From assembly GCA_947561585.1 (NCBI GenBank), contig CANNZV010002573.1, positions 28,599 to 92,598 of the forward strand: 64,000 nucleotides of DNA, read 5' to 3'. Shown in pieces: positions 55,546-64,000 of this stretch. This DNA comes from Caprella mutica (taxonomy: Eukaryota > Arthropoda > Malacostraca > Amphipoda > Caprellidae). Position 1 is the stretch's first letter; each line of letters opens with the position of its first letter. The notes below the pieces were generated by a model. The model searched no databases, was not told the origin of the DNA, and saw only the letters and a list, made by a program, of their open reading frames with translations. Made by a program: the position numbers and the translations under genes.

Positions 55546-56780
55546 AGTTTGATTAAGTTCATTCACCAGAAATCAGAATGTACTGAAATTGCCTGAATTC
55601 TGTGTAGCTTTATAAAGGAAAACTTTTATCTGAAGTGACGTATACTATTCATGAACTACTTTTTTTGAGCATCCTAAAAGAAACCTTTAAAAAATATTAG
55701 TTATACATAGCTAGTAGGGTTGTGACAATATTCTCTTTGAAATAGGCTTTATATTCTCTAGGAAAATATTCTCGAAATATATTCTTTACAATCTATTGTC
55801 TTTTAAGCTCAATTATTCTTCGTTATGATCAATTCATTAAAGTGTTTTAATTTAATTGATAAACTTATAAGTTCAGCAGAACTCGGATGATGTACGGGCA
55901 GTGGAAAGGAGACTTTCATGACTTCTATTGAGTTATGTCTGATATTTCAGCCTTTTTGTGGTCAACCAAAAATATGATGCTGACAAAAAAAATAGGAATA
56001 TTTGTTGTTTCAAGTATGTCGTATTTTCAGAAATTCTGCAATTTTCAATGTGAATGACCATTAAGATTAGATATGAAATTATACATTGATTATATCTTGA
56101 TGACATACAATGATTATAATTTGAGAACAACAGTCAGAAATTATGATTGGGGGTGTACTCTCTTAATCTTCTGTTCCTATACTACATATAACTTTCACTG
56201 CAGATGAATAATTAAACTCCAATAGTTTCTCTATAAAAGAATGCGTACATTAAAATAGTGTTATATGTTTGAAAATTAGTTGAATCCTACTTTTACCCAA
56301 AAAATATCTAAGATAATTCTAATGATTCAGCAACAATTATTCAACAATTGGTTATAATTTGGACCAGACAGCTAGCGGGGTAAATAACTTCATGGAAAAA
56401 ATGAAACTATATATTTGATAATTATGAATTTTTAATGAGTTCCATAATATTAGATAAAATAAATTGACGAGTATCATAAAATCAGTATAGAGTCTAATAA
56501 TAAATTGAAAAACATAGCTTACACAGAGGCAAATTTTGAGGCATCCTCCATTTTACCAAAATCACATACATCAAATATTTTCTTTTATCTTCTGACCACC
56601 AGCCCCATTGATGGGAGAAATTTATAAAGACCCTCATTATAAGATAAAGTTAAATAACTACCACTTTAGTTATTAAATGAAATTTGTCTTTTCGGTCCTC
56701 GTTAACAATATTATAATGGTTCATTGTAGTACATCTAAACTGTTATTAACTAACCCAGCTAACCATTTCTTCTATGTTCT
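55546..56780. other. AT-rich intergenic stretch
   Basis: No gene or repeat recognised; possibly the 3' UTR of the preceding gene in part. The 65-codon frame at 55,933-56,130 (minus) is unsupported. Confidence 0.4.
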
Positions 56781-57062
56781 GTGTGGGACTTCGTCTTGCA
56801 TACCCACGTATTTACCACGTCAAAATCTTGATCAAGCGGGATGCCCCACATCTGTCCCACTAGGAATATCCCACGTCTTTACCTCGTTTTTAATCCGACG
56901 TCAGTCCCACTCGGGATGACCCACGTCTTGAATCCCAACAAATTCCCACGTCTGTCCCACGCGAGACATACCCACGACTTTATCATGTCTTGAATCTCAC
57001 GTCTGTCCCACATGGATTGTCCCATGTCTGTCCCACGTCAGTCTCACGTGAGATGTTCCTAG
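56781..57062. repeat. Degenerate cccacgtctgtcccac repeat
   Basis: Irregular tandem copies of cccacgtctgtcccac(g/t) with cgagat/ggat spacers, ending at the border of the next TIR element. Confidence 0.6.
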
Positions 57063-57063
57063 T

Positions 57064-59656
57064 CCAGGGTGTCAGACTACCTGAAGAGTCACCGATTTTA
57101 AATATTATCACAGTATCTGGCACCAATTACCGACCTAGGATCTGTACGTCTGCCGGGTCTCACCTGGTGGGTGCGTTCATGGGCGGGGTTTTAATGGTAG
57201 TCTCACAGCTCATAACCAGTAAACTACAAGAATATTTCATAACATAAATACAATCAAAGTGATGTAATCCTCCGTTTTTCATAAAAATAAAATAAATACT
57301 GTTACACCATCAGTTCTTCGCAATACAGTAATTAAATTAACAGTCCTTCATGAAAATGCACTAATATAATACATATACCTTACTAAGTTTAAGAACAATC
57401 AGTTCACAAATAAAAAAATTTATTTGAAAAGTGGGTTGCCACTTTTTATGACATTATAACCAATGTGACATTTGTGGAATTTATGACAGTATTATATGTA
57501 ATTCACATGTAAAATATGAAAACTATGCATTTACATTCTATATAGATCACAGAATAACATGAAAACAGCATTCAAACATCATCTACAGTGATAAAATGGA
57601 CATTTTACTTATTATTTCATGTTTTTTCTTTCCTGTAAAATGTGTATTTTTCACCTAAAAAAGACGAAAAGTCAATGAGTTTTCACGCTACAAAAAAAAA
57701 GACACGTTTTAAAATGCTTGGAACATTTCTAACAAATCTTCTGAGAGCTTTTTCATTTTTCGCTCTCGTTTTTTTATCACAGTTCAAAACCGAAAATTGA
57801 CAGAGGTGTTTTTTGAAAATTTTAGTTAGTCATCAAAAAATACTTATGAAAAAAACAGGAGGGAAAATTATAAAAGCCCTCTGTAGATTTGTCAGAAATG
57901 TTCCAAGGATTCTAAAACTGTTTAGTTTTTTTAGCATATACACTCATACACTTCTTGTATTTTGAAATTTATAAAAATCGAATTTAAAGAAAGACATTAC
58001 AAATTTCAGAACAATCGGTCCACGAATGAAAAAGATTTTGAAAAATTGGTTACCGCTTCAAAAATTAAAACATCATAATATTGCAATGATAAAATAAGAA
58101 AGGAATAATATAAAATATCTATTCTTTCTAACATAGGTTTGATGACACTGCAATGTTTTATTAATTTTTATGTAGGTTACCAATTTACTTACCTAGGTAA
58201 GTACTTACCCTCCTACTGACTACTATGTACAAAATTAGTACATAGTGTACGTCTTGAAACACCTGTACACTAGTATAAAGTGTCTTAAGAAAACTACGTT
58301 TTTTTAAATGTGTTATCAAAACAATTCTTTTAAAGTACTAATCAGTTACTACTTAATTTTTAATAAAATAAACTTTTTAATTTCAGGGATGATGTAGAAT
58401 ACAAAACTTAAACCTTTGTTAAATTATGACTAGGTTCTCAAAAATTAAAAAATCCACCTATTTTAACAAAAAATGGATACCTAATTAGTATGTAGGAAGA
58501 ATTTTTATTAAATTGGCTAAAGAATTTATGGATGCAGTTCATAGTAGCACTTTGATTTTCTCTTTTATGTACTTTTCTTTTAATCCAAAACATATTTAGC
58601 GTGACGATGGAGATTTAGTCTACTATTTATTATTAAATACAGTAATCATTTTCTTAGAACAGTAACATAAATTTAAGAAAAATTATAATCTATTCTATAA
58701 TATGATTTACACACATAGCTTAATTAATGATACATAGAGTTAGGCTGGACATTTTGCAATTAGTTTCAAGCGGAAACCTTTTAAAGGTCTCCTCCAAGAA
58801 AATATTTTTATTGCTTTACGAGGCTAATGTTTCTTATCATTTTACTGCAAACCCCATCAAATTTGGTAGCATATTTTTAATTTTATAAGCTTTTAAAGAT
58901 TTTTGTAATCAAAACCTATTTAACTTAGACTCTCTAATTTTCAGTCAGAAGAAAAAGAATGGACACCATTTGTTTTGATTATTAACTAGGTATTTGGTTT
59001 AATAAATCTCTTTAGTATTCGTGTAAAGGTATAAAATCTGTTAAATTTGTTATAGAAACGTTTATATACTTTAGGAAACAATTAATATCTTAAATAAAGG
59101 CCAGAAACGCATGGTTTGTTTAAAAATCTAAAATTACAATAAAAAAAAAGAGTGTACAATCTTCTTTCTCAGCGTCAGGTTAGTGATTCGCTCAATTGTT
59201 GCTCACATAGTATTAAAAAACTTCAAAACCAAATAATAAAATATAGACTGTACCGAATTGTATGTGGTTTGCGGAATAATGATCGTAGACCTTAGTTCTA
59301 TAATATTATGTAATAAACTCGTTTTTTTCCGGAACCTGGAGAGAACCTTTATAAGATGATCTAGCTCATATTTGGTGTCGTCATTTTAGGCGTCTGGCAG
59401 GGGCAACCCACCACTGAAAACGTCTGGCAGTACCATTTAATGATCCATGGGGTTATGCTGTACATTTTGCAATTAGTTTCAAGCGGTAACCTTTTAAGCT
59501 AATCTAGCTCATTTATGACTACTATTAAAACCCCGCCCATGACCACACCCACCAGGTGAGATCCGGCAGATTTACAGATCCTAGGTCGGTAATTAGTGCC
59601 AGATACTGTGATAATATTTAAAATCGGTAACTTTTTCACCTAGGCTGACTCCCTGG
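57064..59656. mobile_element. TIR element of about 2.6 kb (ccagggtgtcag ends)
   Basis: The left arm 57,064-57,215 (ccagggtgtcag, gattttaaatattatcacag, gacctaggatctg, cacctggtgggtg) is inverted at 59,515-59,656. The interior is AT-rich and contains a 530-bp segment also found inverted at 43.3 kb, a segment (57,650-57,930) also found inverted at 11.6 kb, and an internal repeat (cattttgcaattagtttcaa at 58,750 and 59,464). No transposase gene, so non-autonomous. Confidence 0.65.
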
Positions 59657-59698
59657 GCTCCCGATCTTTAAAGATATTCTAAAGTGAATAGAACAATA

Positions 59699-59946
59699 CA
59701 GGCAAGCATCGCTTTTATAAGCAAAATCACAACTTATTACAAATAGTAACGAGTTGGTCAAATTATTATATAATTGTAACTCCTTGAAAATTTCTTTCTC
59801 TATTAGTTCAAATTAAAGAAAATGTTTTGACGCCAAGACTTAGAATACAGATGAAAGCTCTGTGATGAAAGTTCAAAGTAATGAATGCATTAAATAAAAT
59901 TTGACCATAGATTAACTCTCACTCAGTAAATAAAGTTCATAATAGT
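59699..59946. mobile_element. CAGG-family TIR element, copy 3, left part (interrupted by the LTR element)
   Basis: Begins ta|caggcaagcatcgctttta and follows copies 1 and 2 through ttgtaactccttga and aactctcactcagtaaa. Its continuation (tgagtaataagtttggt... gacttgtata) resumes at 63,720 beyond the LTR element and aligns with gagtaattagttctatac... gatttgtata of copy 1. The right end of this copy was not identified. Confidence 0.65.
59942..59946. other. Target-site duplication (atagt), left
   Basis: atagt just before the 5' LTR equals atagt at 63,715-63,719 just after the 3' LTR. Five bases is usual for BEL/Pao and many Gypsy elements. Confidence 0.85.
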
Positions 59947-60943
59947 TGTGCTGGTCAGCAATTAATTCTATACTTTATTTTCAATCAATTAAAGATTAAA
60001 TTTCGCAATAGAACCATTAGCCATTAATTCGCATTATATTCTTTAGAAATCCGAACGGCAACACTAGCTAGCATTTCTCAAACTCTATCCATTCATTCAT
60101 TGTCAATAGTAGCTAGTGTAAAGTCACGTAGTGTCACATTTCAGTGTATAATTTATATTGTGTAGTTTAATTATGTAGGTGTTATTCGAGTTGTCTTTGT
60201 TCTATTAAGTGTTCTCTATAGGTGTAGTCATTTCCCTGTAGGTGTAGTCATTTCCCTATAGGTGTAGTCATTTCCCTGTAGGTGTAGTCATTTCCCTGTA
60301 GGTGTAGTCATTTCCCTGTAGGTGTAGTCATTTCCCTGTAGGTGTAGTCATTTCCCTGTAGGTGTAGTCATTTCCCTGTAGGTGTAGTCATTTCCCTGTA
60401 GGTGTAGTCATTTCCCTGTAGGTGTAGTCATTTCCCTGTAGGTGTAGTCATTTCCCTGTAGGTGTAGTCATTTCCCTGTAGGTGTAGTCATTTCCCTGTA
60501 GGTGTAGTCATTTCCCTGTAGGTGTAGTCATTTCCCTGTAGGTGTAGTCATTTCCCTGTAGGTGTAGTCATTTCCCTGTAGGTGTAGTCATTTCCCTGTA
60601 GGTGTAGTCATTTCCCTGTAGGTGTAGTCATTTCCCTGTAGGTGTAGTCATTTCCCTGTAGGTGTAGTCCGTCATTTCCCTGTAGGTGTAGTCCGTCATT
60701 TCTCTGTAGGTGTAGTCCGTCATTTCTCTGTAGGTGTAGTCCGTCATTTCTCTGTAGGTGTAGTCCGTCATTTCTCTGTAGGTGTTCCCATTTATATGTA
60801 ACTTCTTGTCTTCTATATTGTTTGTGTACTTTCCAGATATATTCACATTTGTTATGTCAATGCCAAGATTATAAACTATAAATTACAAAATAAAAAACAG
60901 TGTTTAGCCTTCGCATTGTTTCACAACCTAACGTACCAGGACA
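59947..60943 (+). repeat. 5' LTR (997 bp) with internal minisatellite
   Basis: TGTGCTGGTC...CCAGGACA. The array at about 60,221-60,785 has a 20-bp unit (tcatttccctgtaggtgtag), then several 24-bp units with an added tccg. An AATAAA at 60,889-60,894 may serve as polyadenylation signal. Confidence 0.9.
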
Positions 60944-61061
60944 GTAATTTATAAACTATCAAGGCTAACTGAGGTGAAGATTTCCACCTACAAATAAAGT
61001 TTACTGATAAAGTTACATCGAGTGACGATTTCCACTCGTTTCTACTAACTCCAAAGCCATC

Positions 61062-62495
61062 ATGCATCGTTCACCGGTAAATGGTGCTACTAAGCGTACT
61101 CCAGTAAATCCCTTGATAAACCTGGAGCAAAACTATGAAGAAATTTCTGTTGCTCTAAAGAACCTAATGAAGCAAGAAATTCTGGGCAGTCATCCAGACA
61201 ACATCCGTTCGTTTATCGCATATGCCAAAAAAGAATGGATAGTCTACTATGAAGCTGCCACCACGCTAATTGCAAGGTATATTTGCATCGCCTCTCTGCA
61301 ACAAGCACAAACCACTCAGAGAGAAAAAGCAGAGATGCGAACAGATTTTAAGCAGTATATCGCCATAGCTAACGCTGCACTGTGCGATATGAACGAAGAC
61401 GAGATCTCAAACATGGACACTCGCAGTGTTGTATCGCAAAACGAGGAGGCATCAGTTCAGTGCCTTCAGGAACCACCGGGCGATCAACAAGGAGAGGAAT
61501 CTCGCTCGAAGATGGGAGGAGGTACAGTTTCGGAGCTGATTGACCTCGAAGAAGGCACGCAGTTGGATGACTCTGCAGTAGCTACTCTGGTCATTGAGGA
61601 TATCTGTGTGTCATCCGGTGGTGGCGCATGCTCTTCGGCCCCTCTTCTAGCAATTGAATCTGTGCCCTCTGCTACAGTTCCACAGCCTTCTCTTCCTGTT
61701 CCTCAAAACCTCATAAACCTGGAAACCGCTAGCCTCCATTTTATCGGAAACAATCGTGAAGCTACCTGTGGTGACGCTAATTCACCATATGTAGCAACAA
61801 GCGTATCGGCACCCCACATTACTGCTCAGCAGCAATTTCCTCCTGCATCTCCTACTGCAAGAAACTTGGGTGCCGCGAGAACGACTATGACACACTCTCA
61901 CCTACCTATAAGAAGTCAAGTACCAATTCAACAACGGATGGACGCTGCTACGGTACACCTGGTAAAGCAAGAGTTGTTCAAGCAATCAATCTCTCCATTC
62001 GATGGGGATCCTCAACGGTACAGGTCATGGTTCATGCTTCTTGACAACCGAATGAGGGGAGTTCCACTGGAGCCCCTCGATGTATTAACCATTCTCTTGG
62101 CTAATACAGTGGGAAGTCCAAACAGGGTGATACAAGAGCTTCTGGCAGCTGGAGCAGCTTCACCTAACTTGGTTCTCGAAAAGATTTGGAAGATTTTAGG
62201 TAAAGAATACGGAAATCCAATAAGAGTCTGTCAAACTATCCAGAAGAGGCTAGATGACATGCCAAACGTACGCCCCCCACGTATGGAAGCAAAACTCAAA
62301 GAGTTAATCCATCTTCGTCATATGATCGAGGCGAACATGCCGACTAACACCGAACTCCAGATCTTCAATTTGAATGCTGGCCAAAAAAAGTATGGTGTAA
62401 ATTACCCGATTGGCTACAACGCAAATGGAGGTCACAAGGCTACAAATTCACCGTGGACAGCATGGGTGTCCTTCCTCCATTTCAAGATCTCATAG
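61062..62495 (+). CDS. Gag-like protein of BEL/Pao type (DUF1759 region), 477 codons
   Basis: The frame opens 118 bp after the 5' LTR. The N-terminal 150 residues are charged and helical; residues about 150-300 are Ser/Thr/Pro-rich. From about residue 306 the sequence matches the DUF1759 region of BEL/Pao gag polyproteins: SPFDGDPQRYRSWF, LLANTVGSPNRVI, LEKIWKILGKEYGNP and IQKRLDDMP. No CCHC zinc knuckle and no protease follow. After the DUF1759 part the frame ends at 62,495. The typical next motif (a PPF..L..F stretch) continues in a different frame until a stop at about 62,557, so a deletion or shift has occurred there. It would assemble particles in the cytoplasm if functional. Confidence 0.85.
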   Translation: MHRSPVNGATKRTPVNPLINLEQNYEEISVALKNLMKQEILGSHPDNIRSFIAYAKKEWIVYYEAATTLIARYICIASLQQAQTTQREKAEMRTDFKQYIAIANAALCDMNEDEISNMDTRSVVSQNEEASVQCLQEPPGDQQGEESRSKMGGGTVSELIDLEEGTQLDDSAVATLVIEDICVSSGGGACSSAPLLAIESVPSATVPQPSLPVPQNLINLETASLHFIGNNREATCGDANSPYVATSVSAPHITAQQQFPPASPTARNLGAARTTMTHSHLPIRSQVPIQQRMDAATVHLVKQELFKQSISPFDGDPQRYRSWFMLLDNRMRGVPLEPLDVLTILLANTVGSPNRVIQELLAAGAASPNLVLEKIWKILGKEYGNPIRVCQTIQKRLDDMPNVRPPRMEAKLKELIHLRHMIEANMPTNTELQIFNLNAGQKKYGVNYPIGYNANGGHKATNSPWTAWVSFLHFKIS

Positions 62496-62557
62496 ACTTC
62501 ATGCAGTACAATATCGATGAGATAATGGACCCTAATTTTGATTCAGTGTACAATTAA

Positions 62558-62785
62558 AAAAAAATTCCTAATTATCTTACCATTTTCTAATACATTATCT
62601 TATAGGAAATTTCGATGTGCGTGTGAATCTTCTTTCACAGAATCATTATTGTAATATAATTATTATATTTTAGGAATTGCTGTTTGCTGTGTCTTCTATT
62701 GTTAATTTTTGTTTTCGTGAGCTATTGTTGGTTGCGATCAGCTCCTCCTTGGTCCACTGGTTTCGACTTTCGTCGCTGGGGGGAG
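62558..62785 (+). other. Short 3' internal region of the LTR element with purine tract
   Basis: Holds the truncated junction and then GC-richer sequence ending in gctggggggag directly before the 3' LTR (polypurine tract, 62,776-62,785). No pol remnants were recognised. Confidence 0.6.
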
Positions 62786-63714
62786 TGTGCTGGTCAGCAA
62801 TTAATTCTATACTTTATTTTCAATCAATTAAAGATTAAATTTCGCAATAGAACCATTAGCCATTAATTCGCATTATATTCTTTAGAAATCCGAACGGCAA
62901 CACTAGCTAGCATTTCTCAAACTCTATCCATTCATTCATTGTCAATAGTAGCTAGTGTAAAGTCACGTAGTGTCACATTTCAGTGTATAATTTATATTGT
63001 GTAGTTTAATTATGTAGGTGTTATTCGAGTTGTCTTTGTTCTATTAAGTGTTCTCTATAGGTGTAGTCATTTCCCTGTAGGTGTAGTCATTTCCCTATAG
63101 GTGTAGTCATTTCCCTGTAGGTGTAGTCATTTCCCTGTAGGTGTAGTCATTTCCCTGTAGGTGTAGTCATTTCCCTGTAGGTGTAGTCATTTCCCTGTAG
63201 GTGTAGTCATTTCCCTGTAGGTGTAGTCATTTCCCTGTAGGTGTAGTCATTTCCCTGTAGGTGTAGTCATTTCCCTGTAGGTGTAGTCATTTCCCTGTAG
63301 GTGTAGTCATTTCCCTGTAGGTGTAGTCATTTCCCTGTAGGTGTAGTCATTTCCCTGTAGGTGTAGTCATTTCCCTGTAGGTGTAGTCATTTCCCTGTAG
63401 GTGTAGTCATTTCCCTGTAGGTGTAGTCATTTCCCTGTAGGTGTAGTCATTTCCCTGTAGGTGCCGTCATTTCTCTGTAGGTGTAGTCCGTCATTTCTCT
63501 GTAGGTGTAGTCCGTCATTTCTCTGTAGGTGTAGTCCGTCATTTCTCTGTAGGTGTTCCCATTTATATGTAACTTCTTGTCTTCTATATTGTTTGTGTAC
63601 TTTCCAGATATATTCACATTTGTTATGTCAATGCCAAGATTATAAACTATAAATTACAAAATAAAAAACAGTGTTTAGCCTTCGCATTGTTTCACAACCT
63701 AACGTACCAGGACA
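62786..63714 (+). repeat. 3' LTR (929 bp) with shorter internal minisatellite
   Basis: Same borders as the 5' LTR, 68 bp shorter. The difference lies in the array (about 63,060-63,556) and equals one 20-bp and two 24-bp units; one junction unit reads gtgccgtcat instead of gtgtagtcc. AATAAA at 63,660-63,665. Confidence 0.9.
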
Positions 63715-64000
63715 ATAGTTGAGTAATAAGTTTGGTATTTTGACTTGTATAATAAAGTTTCATTGACAAACAGGAGTTTTGTGCTCTGTGAAATATTTTT
63801 AGCAGTAGGCAAGTGGTGAGTCAGTTGCCAAAATAATATCGCGTCTTGCGGGACGCTAAAATCTTTATTTTTGGGTCACGTGACTGGCAATCTACCGTCA
63901 GTTTGATGGAGAAATGATATAACTGAAACAAAATAAGGTTTCACGCAGTCTTCCTTAAACCGTGTTTACATTGTCAGTCACAGCCTAGGAAATACGCGTG
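63715..64000. other. Right flank: target duplication, remainder of the CAGG element, unassigned sequence
   Basis: 63,715-63,719 is the right target duplication. About 63,720-63,750 continues the interrupted CAGG-family element. From there to the window end nothing was recognised. Confidence 0.5.

Larger units (their letters stand above)
59947..63714 (+). mobile_element. Gag-only BEL/Pao-like LTR retrotransposon, 3,768 bp
   Basis: Both LTRs begin TGTGCTGGTCAGC and end ACCAGGACA (TG...CA). They are flanked by the 5-bp duplication atagt. A purine tract (ctggggggag) stands immediately before the 3' LTR. The internal region is only 1,842 bp and has one gene-sized frame, of gag type; there is no room for protease, reverse transcriptase, RNase H and integrase. 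A primer-binding site starting with TGG was not seen next to the 5' LTR. The LTRs look almost identical outside their internal minisatellite, so the insertion is young. Movement would need pol proteins from a relative. Confidence 0.85.

Noticed and set aside
60628..60846. Minus-strand frame with a repeated TYREMTD peptide
   Set aside because: It is the 24-bp minisatellite inside the LTR read in the wrong strand.
60944..60990. A primer-binding site next to the 5' LTR
   Set aside because: No TGG-starting stretch complementary to a tRNA 3' end is visible here; the site may be degenerate or displaced, so none was annotated.

Overview
The window looks like invertebrate nuclear DNA, most likely from an insect or another arthropod. 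It is AT-rich, its genes are split by GT-AG introns, and most of the sequence is transposons and tandem repeats. Nothing prokaryotic, no tRNA or rRNA gene and no CRISPR array was seen. The species cannot be named from the sequence alone.

The main gene fills the left 26 kb on the minus strand. It is a secreted fibrinogen-related protein. I traced thirteen coding exons from the start codon at 25,969 down to 732. All splice sites are GT-AG and all exon phases agree, giving 692 codons: signal peptide, long coiled-coil region, Thr/Ser/Pro-rich linkers, a KKKR site, then the first part of a fibrinogen C-terminal domain. The rest of that domain lies left of the window. The architecture resembles insect Scabrous, but that name is only a suggestion. 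Intron 1 (8,275-25,797) is unusual: between 12.3 and 22.5 kb it is mostly minisatellites with units of 30, 17, 16, 20, 31, 23 and 25/26 bp.

From 26 to 50 kb no convincing gene was found. This stretch holds non-autonomous transposons: CAGG-ended TA-flanked elements, a 5.3-kb long-inverted-repeat unit with a LINE fragment and a 1-kb palindrome inside it, a 335-bp tandem duplication, and dead mariner elements. Three foldback-like elements, at 16.2, 45.6 and 47.1 kb, have termini that are inverted arrays of 15-16 bp units with a different unit in each element. One is nested in a dead mariner, which suggests mobility.

At 51.7-55.1 kb a second gene on the plus strand is inferred from four phase-consistent exons plus a tiny terminal exon. 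It would encode a 152-residue acidic, Ser-rich protein of unknown function. Its first intron carries a rearranged Tc1-like element, and its stop codon falls at the edge of a dispersed repeat.

At the right end (59,947-63,714) lies a complete-looking but gag-only LTR element: TG...CA LTRs of 997 and 929 bp, a 5-bp target duplication (atagt), a purine tract, and one 477-codon BEL/Pao-type gag frame without pol. Each LTR contains a 20/24-bp minisatellite, and the LTRs differ mainly in its length. The element sits inside a copy of the CAGG family that also occurs at 27 and 29 kb.
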